Assembly (NCBI GenBank): GCA_001464665.1
Contig: LNDP01000014.1
Location: 248,001 to 312,000, forward strand
From: Acidobacteria bacterium Ga0074141
GTDB lineage: Bacteria > Acidobacteriota > Blastocatellia > Pyrinomonadales > Pyrinomonadaceae
DNA: 64,000 bases
Direction: 5' to 3'
Shown here: positions 55,279 through 64,000 of the stretch, in pieces
How the letters are laid out: each line of letters opens with the position of its first letter
How positions within the stretch are numbered: position 1 is the first letter of the stretch
The notes under the pieces: model-generated
What the model was told of the DNA's origin: nothing
Database searches by the model: none
The model's input: the letters and a program-made list of their open reading frames with translations, nothing else
Made by a program: the position numbers and the translations under genes

Positions 55279-56970
55279 ATGAGGTTTCTTGATTGGCTGG
55301 TAGTCGTCGCCTATTTGGCTTACGTCATCTGGGACGGCATCCGGCTCTCCAAACACACAGGCGATGTCGAGGGTTACTTCCTCGCAAATCGCAGTTTGCC
55401 CTGGTGGGCGGTCGGGCTTTCTGTAATGGCGACGCAGATGTCCGCCATTACGCTCGTCGGCACAACGGGACAGGCTTATTCGGACGGCATGCGATTCCTG
55501 CAGTTCTACTACGGGATGCCGCTGGCGATGATCATCCTCTGTGTGACCGTCGTCCCGTTCTTTTACCGGGCAAGAGTTTTTACAGCTTACGAGTATCTTG
55601 AAAAGCGGTTTGATTCCAAGACCCGCTCACTAACAAGTTTTTGCTTTCTTCTATCCCGCGGGCTTTCGGTCGGGGTCATCATCGCCGCACCTTCGGTGGT
55701 GCTTTCGATAGTTTTAGGCTGGAGCGAAGTGGCGACGATCTTTCTGATCGGAATGTCCACTACGTTCTACACGATGCTCGGCGGCGTTCAGGCCGTTACC
55801 TGGACGGACGTCAAGCAGATGGTTCTCATCTTCTTTGGCCTTTTCGTCTGCATATTTGTCATTGTCGGGCAGTTTCCGGGCTCGGTCTCGGTCACGGACG
55901 GGTTGCACATTGCCGGTGCTTTGGGCAAACTTGAGACGGTCGACTTTAGCTTTGACCTTACCGAAAAATACACATTCTGGTCTGGGACAATTGCCGCACT
56001 TTTCCTTTTTCTTTCATATTTCGGCTGCGACCAGAGCCAGGTTCAGCGATTCCTAACGGCAAAATCGGTCGGCGAGGGAAGGACTTCGCTGCTGATGAGC
56101 GCGTTCTTGAAGATCCCGATGCAGTTCATGATCCTGCTGATCGGCATCTTTGTTTTTGTCTTCTATCAGTTCGTCGCTCCGCCGATGATCTTTAACGCGG
56201 TCGAGAGCCGGAAGATCGAGCAGACGGCACAGTTTGCCCCGCTGCAAGAGCGGTACAATTCGGTTCACGCGGCACGCTCCGAGGCAGCTCTTGCCTACGC
56301 GGAAAATAAGGACGACGCGACGAAGCAGCGTTACCAGGAAGCACACAAAGAATTTGCCAGTGTCCGAAACGAAGCTTCCGAGTTGGTCAAATCGACGACC
56401 GGGAATAGCAGATTCACCGATGTGAATTACGTTTTTCCGTCGTTCGTCGTCACCTATATGCCGATGGGCATTCTCGGGCTGATCATCGCCGCGATCTTTG
56501 CTGCGGCGATGTCGTCGATCTCATCTGAACTGAACGCGCTCGCAACGGCCTCGACCATCGACTTTTACCGACGGCATTTTAACCCGAACGCCACGACGAA
56601 ACACTTTGTTCTCTTTGGCCGTTTTGCGACATTTGTTTGGGGCGTTTTTGCCTGTATTGTCGCCACCTACGCCACAAATCTCGGTTCGCTTATCGAGGTC
56701 GTAAATAAATTCGGCTCGTTCTTTTACGGATCCTTGCTAGGCGTTTTCGTTCTGGCGATCGTGGTCAGGCGAGCAAGGGCTCGCGGAGCTTTCTTTGGGT
56801 TGATCTTCGGCGTCGCATCGGTTTGGATCGCGAGCCTTTACACCAATATCGAGTTTCTTTGGTTCAATGTCGTCGGCTGCGTCGTTACGGTCGTTATGGG
56901 CTACCTCATCAGCCTGACCGTACCGAACGAGCCCACGACCAGTGCAGAAGACGCTGTCCCCACGGCGTAA
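55279..56970 (+). CDS. sodium:solute symporter (SSS/SLC5 family)
   Basis: 563 residues with about 13 membrane helices. Family marks: [17 protein letters not shown]-type opening ([20 protein letters not shown]), [30 protein letters not shown], and the SSS signature region [24 protein letters not shown] soluble insertion of about 70 residues between helices (about 325-395) is unusual in length. Sodium-driven uptake of a sugar, carboxylate or similar small solute across the inner membrane; the substrate is inferred to be what the receptor imports. Its end lies 17 bases before the PIG-L gene start. Confidence 0.92.
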   Translation: MRFLDWLVVVAYLAYVIWDGIRLSKHTGDVEGYFLANRSLPWWAVGLSVMATQMSAITLVGTTGQAYSDGMRFLQFYYGMPLAMIILCVTVVPFFYRARVFTAYEYLEKRFDSKTRSLTSFCFLLSRGLSVGVIIAAPSVVLSIVLGWSEVATIFLIGMSTTFYTMLGGVQAVTWTDVKQMVLIFFGLFVCIFVIVGQFPGSVSVTDGLHIAGALGKLETVDFSFDLTEKYTFWSGTIAALFLFLSYFGCDQSQVQRFLTAKSVGEGRTSLLMSAFLKIPMQFMILLIGIFVFVFYQFVAPPMIFNAVESRKIEQTAQFAPLQERYNSVHAARSEAALAYAENKDDATKQRYQEAHKEFASVRNEASELVKSTTGNSRFTDVNYVFPSFVVTYMPMGILGLIIAAIFAAAMSSISSELNALATASTIDFYRRHFNPNATTKHFVLFGRFATFVWGVFACIVATYATNLGSLIEVVNKFGSFFYGSLLGVFVLAIVVRRARARGAFFGLIFGVASVWIASLYTNIEFLWFNVVGCVVTVVMGYLISLTVPNEPTTSAEDAVPTA

Positions 56971-56986
56971 AGTCAACGGAGAAATA

Positions 56987-59653
56987 ATGAAAAGAGCATT
57001 TCGTTCGGTCGCATTTGTACTGACTGCGGCGTTGGTCCTTACGGCCATTCCGCTCGGGTTGCCGCAAACGGGTTCAGCCCAGGTTCGGCCGATCTATGAC
57101 ATGGGAGCCTCCGGGCTCGGCCAGATGCTTCTCCGTTTGCAATACGCAAAGAGCGCGATGCACACCGGCGCTCATCCGGACGACGAAGACTCGGGCCTGA
57201 TGGCCTATCTCGCAAGGCGTGAAGCTGCTCGTGCGACCTATCTTTCGCTCAACCGCGGCGAAGGCGGACAGAATGTCATCGGGGAGGAATTGTTTGAGGG
57301 CCTTGGCGTGATCCGTACGGAAGAATTGCTCCAGGCCCGCCGTCTTGACGGCGGCGACCAGCATTTCACACGGGTGATGGACTACGGCTTTTCGAAGACC
57401 ATCGACGAAGCTCGCCGCAACTGGAATGAGCAGCAGGTTCTCGCGGACATGGTGCGGGCTATCCGCATCTATAAGCCGCTTGTCGTGATCTCGCGGTTTT
57501 CGGGAACGCCGGCCGACGGCCATGGCCATCATCAACTTGCCGGGTATCTTACGCCGCTTGCTTTTCGTGCCGCAGGCGACCCATCAAAGTTTCCAGAGCA
57601 TATGCGCGAGGGCATTGAGCCCTGGCAACCGCTCAAACTTTACCGCGGACAGGGTTTCCGGCCAGATGCCGCAAATCCGCCAACGATCGTTCTGAATACC
57701 GGGATTTATGATCCGCTCATCGGCCGCAGCTACTTTGAGATCGCGATGGAAGGCCGGAGCCAGCACAAGTCGCAGGAAATGGGCGTGCTCGAGCTTCGCG
57801 GACGGCAAAGCTCGGGGATGACACTTCTCGAATCAAAGGCTGCAAAGGTCGAGAACGAGACGAGTGTTTTTGACGGCATCGATACCTCAATTACGGGCAT
57901 AGCCGCACTTACGAACAACAGCGAAGCTACGTTCAAGCAAAAACTCGCCGAGCTTCAGGCGACCGCTGCCGAAGCTCTTCGCGAATACGACGCTATGGCC
58001 CCGGAAAAGATCGTCCCGATCCTCGCCCGAGGCTACAAGCAGGCATATGATGCCGAATGGTCAACGCGAAAGCCGGATTCGAAGTTTTTTGTGCGTCATA
58101 AGAAAGAAGAGTTTGCCGAGGCACTGCGGATGGCCGCGGGTGTCGTTGTGGATGCACTTGCCGATACCGAGATGCTCAATCCCGGAGCTTCAACGAACGT
58201 TGGCGTTCGTGTTTTTGCTAATGACGGCAGTCCGGTGAAGGTTGTGAAAACATCGGTCGCCGTGCCTGCGGGCTGGGCTGCGGCGAGCATTGCTGAGCCC
58301 GAGCAGCCGCCCGCGACCGGATTCAGGCCGCGAAATGAGAATGCGATGAATGCGGCGTTCTTCAAATTGACGGCTGCGGCCGACGCTCGACCGACCCAGC
58401 CTTATTGGCTTGAAACGCCGCGCGATAAATTTACCTTCGATTGGTCCACCGCCGGCACCTCGCAAAATATGCCGTTTGCCGAGCCGCTCGCGACCGCCGA
58501 GGCCGTGCTTGAGATCGGCGGGCAAGAGATCACCGTCCGCCGCGAGGTCGAATACCGCTTTGCCGACGATATTCGAGGCGAGCTTCGGCGTCCCTTGACG
58601 ATCGTACCGGCCGCCACCATCGGACTCGATTCTGATCTCCTCATCGTGTCGCGGAGGCAGCAGGCGACCAAGCATCGCATCGTGACTACGGTAACGAACA
58701 ACACGCCGGGCGAGCTGTCGGGCAATGCATCTCTCGACCTTCCTTCGGGTTGGACAAAGACGCCGCAGGCGGTTCCGTTCACGCTTCCGAGGTTTGGTGA
58801 CAAGACCGCGTTCACATTTGAAGTGACCGTGCCGGCAAATACGGCGGTCGGGTCGTACAAGGTCGGTGCGATCGCCGAAGCGGGCGGCAAGCGTTTTAAT
58901 GAGTCGATGCAGACCATTGCTTACCCGCATATGCAAACGCATCGGATCTTCAAGGCCGCTAACGTGACCGCTCACGTCCTCGACCTTGAGATCGCTCAGG
59001 TCAAGATCGGCTACATTATGGGCAGCGGCGACAAGGTCCCGGAGGCGATCCGAAGGCTTGGGCTTGACGTGGCAATGCTCGGAGAGAAGGACCTCTCGAC
59101 TGGCGACCTTTCAGCCTATGACATCATCATGGTCGGTGTTCGAGCTTCGCAGGTCCGTCCGGACTTTGTAGCAAACAACGGCCGGCTTCTCGATTTTGCC
59201 CGGAACGGCGGCACTCTGGTTGTTCAGTACCAGCAGCACGAATACATCCAGAATAATATGCAGCCGTTCCCGGCAAGTATGACGGGCGTTACGCGCGGAA
59301 ATCAGCGGATCGGCAACGTCCGCACGACCGACGAGAACGCCAAGGTTAACGTACTTGTGCCGGCCCACCCGATCTTTAATTATCCGAACAAGATCGGTGA
59401 AAGCGACTGGGCAAATTGGGTTCAGGAGCGAAACCTTTACGCCTTCTCGACCTGGGACGCTGCATACACTCCGTTGCTCGAATCGACGGACGAAGGCGAC
59501 GACCCGAACAAGGGAGCGATGCTTTACGCTCAGCTCGGCAAGGGCCATTATCTTTACACATCGTATTCGTGGTTCCGGCAATTGCCAGCTGGCACTCCCG
59601 GTGCGTACCGCATTTTTGCAAATATTCTTAGCCTGCCTAAGGCACCGAAATAG
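56987..59653 (+). CDS. exported PIG-L family deacetylase, multidomain
   Basis: 888 residues from the ATG at 56987. Signal peptide about 1-32 (FVLTAALVLTAIPLGLPQTGSA). PIG-L/LmbE catalytic domain about 40-300 with AHPDDEDSG (the H-P-D-D metal motif) and DGHGHHQLAG supplying the second histidine pair. Then a linker, an Ig-like region about 410-640 and a C-terminal DUF-type domain (YIMGSGDKVPEAIRRLGLDV, VGVRASQVRPDF). Secretion and size argue against a BshB role and for deacetylating an extracellular N-acetyl sugar. Ends ten bases before argH. Confidence 0.88.
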   Translation: MKRAFRSVAFVLTAALVLTAIPLGLPQTGSAQVRPIYDMGASGLGQMLLRLQYAKSAMHTGAHPDDEDSGLMAYLARREAARATYLSLNRGEGGQNVIGEELFEGLGVIRTEELLQARRLDGGDQHFTRVMDYGFSKTIDEARRNWNEQQVLADMVRAIRIYKPLVVISRFSGTPADGHGHHQLAGYLTPLAFRAAGDPSKFPEHMREGIEPWQPLKLYRGQGFRPDAANPPTIVLNTGIYDPLIGRSYFEIAMEGRSQHKSQEMGVLELRGRQSSGMTLLESKAAKVENETSVFDGIDTSITGIAALTNNSEATFKQKLAELQATAAEALREYDAMAPEKIVPILARGYKQAYDAEWSTRKPDSKFFVRHKKEEFAEALRMAAGVVVDALADTEMLNPGASTNVGVRVFANDGSPVKVVKTSVAVPAGWAAASIAEPEQPPATGFRPRNENAMNAAFFKLTAAADARPTQPYWLETPRDKFTFDWSTAGTSQNMPFAEPLATAEAVLEIGGQEITVRREVEYRFADDIRGELRRPLTIVPAATIGLDSDLLIVSRRQQATKHRIVTTVTNNTPGELSGNASLDLPSGWTKTPQAVPFTLPRFGDKTAFTFEVTVPANTAVGSYKVGAIAEAGGKRFNESMQTIAYPHMQTHRIFKAANVTAHVLDLEIAQVKIGYIMGSGDKVPEAIRRLGLDVAMLGEKDLSTGDLSAYDIIMVGVRASQVRPDFVANNGRLLDFARNGGTLVVQYQQHEYIQNNMQPFPASMTGVTRGNQRIGNVRTTDENAKVNVLVPAHPIFNYPNKIGESDWANWVQERNLYAFSTWDAAYTPLLESTDEGDDPNKGAMLYAQLGKGHYLYTSYSWFRQLPAGTPGAYRIFANILSLPKAPK

Positions 59654-59663
59654 AGCTTATTAA

Positions 59664-61133
59664 ATGGAAGAGAAATTTCCGGCCCGCGGTTACAAAGATA
59701 ATGTACTCGCGGACTGTTTTGAAGACGCAAAACGCTACTTTCTTGATGCCTATCATCAGGTAGATCTCGCCCATGCCGTAATGCTTGGCGAGCAAGAGAT
59801 CATTTCCGCGGAGGAGCTAAAGACGATCCTTAAGGCTCTTCGCCGGCTTGATTTTGATGCCATCAAAGCGCGTGATTATGACGGCACCTTCGAGGACGTT
59901 TTCTACCTGATCCAGCAGGAGATCGCGAAGCAATGCGATGCTGAGACGGCCGGTAAGCTGCATACGGCACGTAGCCGTAATGACATTGATGTCACCATTT
60001 ACAGGCTTCAGTTGCGTGAGCTTTGCCTGACTCTGATCGCGTCCGCGGTTGAGCTTCGGCGTGTTTTTCACCAGCTCGCGGCCGAGCATCACGAGACCGT
60101 AATGCCGGCCTATACGCATACGCAACCGGCTCAGCCGACGACCCTCGCGCATTTCATTTTGGCGATGTCCGAGAACCTCGGGCGAGACATCCGCAGGATG
60201 CGGGCGGCTTTTGAAAATATGAACCGCTCGCCGCTCGGCTCGGGTGCGATAACGACGAGCGGTTTCCCGATCGACCGTCATCGCGTGGCCGAACTCCTCG
60301 GGTTTTCCGAGCCGACCGTTAACAGCTACGGCTCGATCGCGTCGGTCGATTACTTTACCGAGACGCTCGGAGCGGTCGCCGCAATGCTCGTTAACATCGG
60401 GAAATTTTCGCAGGAGTTCATGCAAATGGCGATGGTCGAGTTTAACGCGATCCGGTTGCCGGATGGCTATGTGCAGGGCTCATCGATAATGCCGCAGAAG
60501 CGTAACCCGGTCGCACTTGAGCACATCCGAGCGATCGGCAGCAAGGCACTTGGGCAAACGCTCGGAGTTTTTACGGCGGTCCACAACACGCCATTTGGCG
60601 ACATCAACGACGTCGAGGACGACCTGCAGCCGCTGATTTACAGTGCGATGCGCGACGCGAACCGAGCTGTCTCGCTTTTCGGGCACACACTTGGATCAGC
60701 GAAGTTTGATACGGAAAATCTCCGCCGCCGTGCGGGAGAAAACTTCATCGCAGTCACGGAGCTTGCGGATACGATCGTTCGGCAAGAAAATCTGCCGTTC
60801 AGCCTTGCGCATAGCATCGTCGGCAAAAGCGTTCGGCTTGCTATCGATGCAGGCGGCGATGTGACGCACGAGATAATTCAGGAAGCGGCGATGGAAGTTT
60901 TGGGACACGAACTCGAGCTTTCGCCCGAAGCGCTTGCGGCGGCTGTCAGCCCGGAGAACTTTGTAGCGGTCCGGACGATCTATGGCGGGCCTGCCCCATC
61001 AGAGACCCAGCGTGCCCTTCGGGCCGAGCGGGATACGGCCGACAAAGACTCGGAGTGGCTCGCATTGACCCGAGCTCACCTGGACAACGCAAATATGGTC
61101 CTCCAGCGGACCGTTGACGAAAGGATCTCGTAA
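59664..61133 (+). CDS. argH: argininosuccinate lyase
   Basis: 489 residues; splits argininosuccinate to arginine and fumarate. The fumarase/aspartase superfamily marks are present: TARSRNDIDVTIYRLQLREL, HTHTQPAQPTTLAH-type (YTHTQPAQPTTLAHFILA), the signature GSSIMPQKRNPVALEHIR at about residue 272, and a C-terminal domain. N-terminal region is shortened relative to E. coli ArgH in sequence but not length. No other arg gene is near. It starts 10 bases after the PIG-L gene and may be read from its transcript, although the pathways are unrelated. Confidence 0.95.
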   Translation: MEEKFPARGYKDNVLADCFEDAKRYFLDAYHQVDLAHAVMLGEQEIISAEELKTILKALRRLDFDAIKARDYDGTFEDVFYLIQQEIAKQCDAETAGKLHTARSRNDIDVTIYRLQLRELCLTLIASAVELRRVFHQLAAEHHETVMPAYTHTQPAQPTTLAHFILAMSENLGRDIRRMRAAFENMNRSPLGSGAITTSGFPIDRHRVAELLGFSEPTVNSYGSIASVDYFTETLGAVAAMLVNIGKFSQEFMQMAMVEFNAIRLPDGYVQGSSIMPQKRNPVALEHIRAIGSKALGQTLGVFTAVHNTPFGDINDVEDDLQPLIYSAMRDANRAVSLFGHTLGSAKFDTENLRRRAGENFIAVTELADTIVRQENLPFSLAHSIVGKSVRLAIDAGGDVTHEIIQEAAMEVLGHELELSPEALAAAVSPENFVAVRTIYGGPAPSETQRALRAERDTADKDSEWLALTRAHLDNANMVLQRTVDERIS

Positions 61134-61162
61134 CGAGGTCGTAAGTTCTGTTTGAGCCGACG

Positions 61163-61669
61163 CTATTCGATCGTGGCGAGAACATCGCCGGCGGAGACCG
61201 TCGCGCCTTCAACGGCATTGAGGGTCTTTACGACGCCGGCGATCGGCGACTTGAGCTCATTCTGCATCTTCATCGCCTCGACGACGACGATCCCATCGCC
61301 TTTCTCAACCGCATCGCCCTCGGCGGCAAGAACCCGGACGACCTTGCCCGGCATTGCGGTCTTTATCTCTGCAAAACCTTCGGCCAGAGCGTCGCTCCTG
61401 CCGGAGCCGCGAAGCTTTTTCGGATCGATCACGTTAACGCTGTGCTCGCGGCCCTTGAGCGAGACATTGAAGCCTGAGCTGCTCGCCGTGTCGCGAGTCA
61501 CGATCGCTTCAAAAACGCGGCCGTCGTGTTTGAACAGAAAAACGCCGGGCTCGGGCTCCGAGGCTTCGAGCTCGTATTCGCGGCCTTCGATCGATGCGGC
61601 GATGCGGTCGCCGTCGCGGCGAAATTCGATCGGCAGCGTGCCGAAATCCGTTTCTGCGGTTAGCTTCAT
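61163..61669 (-). CDS. biotinyl-domain carrier protein (BCCP-like)
   Basis: 168 residues. The C-terminal 75 residues form a biotinyl/lipoyl domain with VVEAMKMQNELKSP, the biotin-accepting lysine being Lys134. The N-terminal 90 residues (FGTLPIEFRRDGDRIAASIE, FLFKHDGRVFEAIVTRD) resemble the beta-rich segment ahead of the biotin domain in acyl-CoA carboxylase alpha subunits. Carboxylase partner genes are not in the window, so which carboxylase it serves is open. The terminator at 61677 separates it from the peroxiredoxin gene upstream. Confidence 0.85.
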   Translation of the reverse strand: MKLTAETDFGTLPIEFRRDGDRIAASIEGREYELEASEPEPGVFLFKHDGRVFEAIVTRDTASSSGFNVSLKGREHSVNVIDPKKLRGSGRSDALAEGFAEIKTAMPGKVVRVLAAEGDAVEKGDGIVVVEAMKMQNELKSPIAGVVKTLNAVEGATVSAGDVLATIE

Positions 61670-61676
61670 AAAAGGG

Positions 61677-61698
61677 AAGGCGGCCGCGAGACCGCCTT
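61677..61698 (-). terminator. hairpin after the peroxiredoxin gene
   Basis: On the minus strand AAGGCGG pairs with CCGCCTT over an 8-nt loop and is followed by CCCTTTT, close to the biotinyl-protein start. A moderate terminator or attenuator between the two genes. Confidence 0.55.
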
Positions 61699-61722
61699 AT
61701 TTAAACGTAAGTTGAACGACCG

Positions 61723-62379
61723 TTAGGCAGACGTGCCTTCGCCCTTCACCTTATTCGGCTGCGGCGTGATACGAAGGTAGGGTTTTAGTTCCTTCCAGCC
61801 TGCCGGAAATTTCGTCCTTGCGTCGTCATCTGAGACTGCGGGAACGATAATGCAGTCGTCGCCGTCTTTCCAATTGACGGGCGTTGCGACGCTGTAGGCG
61901 GCCGTAAGCTGGAGCGAATCGATGACGCGAAGCAGCTCATCAAAGTTTCGGCCGGTGCTCGCCGGGTAGGTCAGCGTCAGCTTTACCTTTTTATCCGGGC
62001 CGACGACGAAGACCGAACGGACGGTGAAAGTGTCGCTCGCGTTCGGGTGGATCATGTCGTAAAGATCGGACACTTTCCGGTCGCTATCGGCGATCATCGG
62101 AAAGTTGACGGCCGTCCCTTGCGTTTCCTCGATGTCCTTTTCCCAATCGATGTGCGAATCAAGCGGATCGACGCTGAGGCCGATGACCTTGACGTCGCGC
62201 TTGTCGAACTCGGGCTTCAACTTTGCCGCCATTCCGAGTTCGGTCGTGCATACCGGCGTGTAGTCCTTCGGGTGCGAAAAAAGAACGCCCCAGCTATCGC
62301 CGAGCCATTCGTGAAAATTGATCTCGCCCTGTGTTGTTTGGGCCGTAAAATTTGGTGCTTCATCTCCGAGACGTATGCT
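61723..62379 (-). CDS. 1-Cys peroxiredoxin (Prx6 type)
   Basis: 218 residues from the ATG at 62379, behind GGAGG. Peroxidatic cysteine in HPKDYTPVCTTELG (Cys45), Prx6 features IGLSVDPLDSHIDWEKDI, FPMIADSDRKVSDLYDM and the long C-terminal extension VATPVNWKDGDDCIIVPAVSD with GWKELKPYLRITPQP. Reduces hydrogen peroxide and organic peroxides. Bacillithiol or a thioredoxin could be the reductant; a bshC gene is in the window. A second cysteine occurs in DDCIIV but is not at the resolving position. Confidence 0.95.
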   Translation of the reverse strand, partial: SIRLGDEAPNFTAQTTQGEINFHEWLGDSWGVLFSHPKDYTPVCTTELGMAAKLKPEFDKRDVKVIGLSVDPLDSHIDWEKDIEETQGTAVNFPMIADSDRKVSDLYDMIHPNASDTFTVRSVFVVGPDKKVKLTLTYPASTGRNFDELLRVIDSLQLTAAYSVATPVNWKDGDDCIIVPAVSDDDARTKFPAGWKELKPYLRITPQPNKVKGEGTSA

Positions 62380-62447
62380 CATATCGGGTACCTCCACTGG
62401 AATTTTCGAGCAGTATATCACACTGCCGAAGTGCGTTGCTCGTTGGG

Positions 62448-63767
62448 TTATTCGGTCGCGGCGGCTTCGGCATTCTCATCGCCGCCGTCGGGCTTTAGCC
62501 GGAGAAGCTGAATGCGTTTGCCGTCGCTGCGGAGAACCTCTACATGCAGGCCGCGAACGACGAGCTGCTCGCCTTTTTTTGGCACGTAGCCCGCTTCTGT
62601 TACGACAAGCCCGGCGATAGTGTTGTATTCCTCATCTTCGAGGTCTAGGCCGAGCAGCCGCTCGATCTTGTCGATCTCGGTCGAGCCAACGACGTCCCAG
62701 TAGCCGTCCTCGCCCTCGATGATCTCAATGATCTCCTCTTCCTCAATGTCTTCATCCTCGATCTCACCAACTATCTCCTCGATGAGGTCCTCGACCGTTA
62801 CGACGCCCGCCACGCCGCCGTATTCATCAATGACAACGGCGATCTGGACGTGATTTTGCTGCATCGCCTTGAGAAGGTCTGAAGCCGGTTTCGTTTCCGG
62901 CACGAAGAACGCCGGCCGGAGCATGTCCTTGATGGGGAGCATTTCGTTCCCATTTGCCCAGGCCTGGAGAAGGTCGCGGACGTAAAGCACACCCTCAATG
63001 TTCTCGATGCTTCCGCTGTAAACAAGAATGCGGGAATACTTGTGCTCGATTATCAGGTCGCGGGCATCGCGGACGGTGGCCTCGATCGAGATAGCGACGA
63101 TCTCGGTTCGCGGCGTCATAACGTCGCCGGCGACCGTGTCGCTGAAGCCGACCATCGATTCAATAAGCTCGCGGTCGCGTTCCTCGATTATGCCCTCGGC
63201 CTCGCCGACCTCGATAAGTGCCTGAAGGTCGTCTGCGGCGTCGTCTTCCGCCTCTTCGATGCTTTCGGGCGTCGAGGTTGCATCCAAGCGGACGGCCTCG
63301 TTTCCGGTGCCGAGAAATCGCGAGAACGGTGCGATCGTCCAGCTCCATGCCGTATAAAGCGGCCGGACCGCCGGAAGCAAAGCCATCAGCCGCTTTTCAG
63401 GATCGGAGCGAACGATCATTTTCGGGATCAATTGCCGGAATAGGATCGTCGCAGTAAGTGCGATGGCGAGCGAATAAAGGGCAACCTCCTGCGGCGTCGA
63501 AAGCCATTCGATCGCAGAGACTGTCACGAGTACGGCGAAGGTGATAAGCAGAATATGGATCGTCAGCGAAAGGGCAAAGCGAAACCCGGAGCGGTCGATG
63601 AGAATCTGCCTGAGAAAAACGGCACGCGCAGGCGAATCGGAATCTTCAACATCGCTCGCAAGCCGACGGAGCGAAATGTCCGAAAGTTGGGAAAATGCCA
63701 TGTCCACCGTCGCCAGAAACGCCAGCAAAATAAGGATCAAGGCACTAAGTGCTATCTCTGCTTCCAT
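62448..63767 (-). CDS. CNNM/CorC-like membrane protein with CBS domains
   Basis: 439 residues. DUF21-type transmembrane domain about 1-150 (ALILILLAFLATVDMAFSQL, LSLTIHILLITFAVLVTVSA), then a CBS pair about 215-340 (VMTPRTEIVAISIEATVRDA, SRILVYSGSIENIEGVLYVRDLL, HVQIAVVIDEYGGVAGVVTVEDLIEE cited in pieces) and a CorC/HlyC C-terminal domain (YNTIAGLVVTEAGYVPKKGEQ). This family is linked to magnesium or cobalt efflux and named haemolysin C by history. Acidic DUF loop EDEDIEEEEIIEIIEGED lies between CBS and CorC domain. Its start is 42 bases from the zwf end. Confidence 0.92.
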   Translation of the reverse strand: MEAEIALSALILILLAFLATVDMAFSQLSDISLRRLASDVEDSDSPARAVFLRQILIDRSGFRFALSLTIHILLITFAVLVTVSAIEWLSTPQEVALYSLAIALTATILFRQLIPKMIVRSDPEKRLMALLPAVRPLYTAWSWTIAPFSRFLGTGNEAVRLDATSTPESIEEAEDDAADDLQALIEVGEAEGIIEERDRELIESMVGFSDTVAGDVMTPRTEIVAISIEATVRDARDLIIEHKYSRILVYSGSIENIEGVLYVRDLLQAWANGNEMLPIKDMLRPAFFVPETKPASDLLKAMQQNHVQIAVVIDEYGGVAGVVTVEDLIEEIVGEIEDEDIEEEEIIEIIEGEDGYWDVVGSTEIDKIERLLGLDLEDEEYNTIAGLVVTEAGYVPKKGEQLVVRGLHVEVLRSDGKRIQLLRLKPDGGDENAEAAATE

Positions 63768-63809
63768 ATAATGGATATTGGGAATAGTAAGCTCTAGCTT
63801 GGTAAGAAA

Positions 63810-64000
63810 TCAAACGCCATTCGTGCGATGCTCGGTATTCTTCCATTTGTGGCCGCTCTTCGCAAGCAGATCGTCGGCTTCCTTTGGCCCCCAACTGCCT
63901 GAGCTATAGTTAGGAAAGTTGCGAGGTGGGACGGCGGCCCAAACGTCCAGGATCGGCGAGACGATGGCCCAACTTGCCTCGACCATATCAGCACGCTGAA
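63810..64000 (-). CDS. zwf: glucose-6-phosphate dehydrogenase, C-terminal end (runs off the window)
   Basis: The minus strand encodes the last 62 residues: [20 protein letters not shown], then [22 protein letters not shown] near the end, stopping at TGA (63812-63810). GSWGPKEAD is a conserved C-terminal feature of Zwf, where it helps form the subunit interface. First step of the oxidative pentose phosphate pathway and a source of NADPH; the rest lies outside the window. It would precede the CBS-domain gene in the same direction. Confidence 0.88.
   Translation of the reverse strand, partial: QRADMVEASWAIVSPILDVWAAVPPRNFPNYSSGSWGPKEADDLLAKSGHKWKNTEHRTNGV

Noticed and set aside
56987-59653. PIG-L protein as BshB, the bacillithiol deacetylase
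   Set aside because: It has a signal peptide and is about 888 residues; BshB is a cytoplasmic protein of about 230 residues. The presence of bshC nearby is not enough.

Overview
This 64-kb window looks like a chromosomal segment of a Gram-negative acidobacterium of the Blastocatellia/Pyrinomonadaceae type. The assignment is inferred from gene content: a winged-helix regulator fused to a TolB-like propeller, an Oar-like TonB-dependent receptor, a secreted BNR-repeat protein, bacillithiol synthesis by BshC, secreted PIG-L proteins, GC-rich coding sequence and an outer membrane. There is no prophage, plasmid, CRISPR, rRNA or tRNA that I could see.

Layout. 1-5.1 kb: the end of an NHL-repeat lipoprotein, a DUF937 protein, a CadC-type regulator and three small envelope proteins (one Coa1-like). 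5.1-10.4 kb: two secreted tail-fibre-like proteins with head-type repeats and S74 chaperone tails, with two small genes between them. 10.4-14.2 kb: metH behind a riboswitch-like leader and a perfect terminator. 14.2-21.7 kb: antitoxin-like protein, saccharopine dehydrogenase family protein, metallophosphoesterase, acyltransferase, then a minus-strand FHA-protease / FtsX-type permease / proC operon. 21.8-27.6 kb: a 2Fe-2S protein and a glycine cleavage operon (gcvT, gcvH, gcvPA, gcvPB) with two small zinc-ribbon genes threaded through it. 27.6-30.6 kb: two TonB-like proteins and two small exported proteins. 30.6-35.2 kb: proton-translocating transhydrogenase (pntA, pntB) split by an insertion carrying a DUF433 gene and a REP-associated transposase. 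35.2-36.7 kb: a DUF559 nuclease bounded by its own palindromic repeats, and a decayed HigA-like antitoxin. 36.6-41.6 kb: TPR operon, larE, glutamate dehydrogenase. 41.8-50.5 kb: an outer-membrane barrel protein, a BNR-repeat protein, bshC-mutL. 50.7-59.7 kb: ROK regulator, TonB-dependent receptor, a 48-residue membrane protein, a sodium symporter and a PIG-L deacetylase, probably one sugar-uptake locus. 59.7-64 kb: argH, a biotinyl carrier, peroxiredoxin, CNNM/CorC-type protein and the end of zwf.

The most unusual content is the density of repeat-driven rearrangement and cis-regulation. Five repeat families are visible: RAYT/REP palindromes, DUF559-linked palindromes, 7-mer and 9-mer inverted arrays and a CTTTGTG array. 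One array is inserted in frame inside MetH. Two insertions left duplication scars: a 43-bp copy of the pntB start, and an orphan copy of the gcvT C-terminus. On the regulatory side, metH has a SAM-II-like pseudoknot plus terminator, and the ROK gene and the adjacent receptor gene share a 21-bp operator-like palindrome just downstream of each promoter. All calls are from reading the sequence; no database search was possible.
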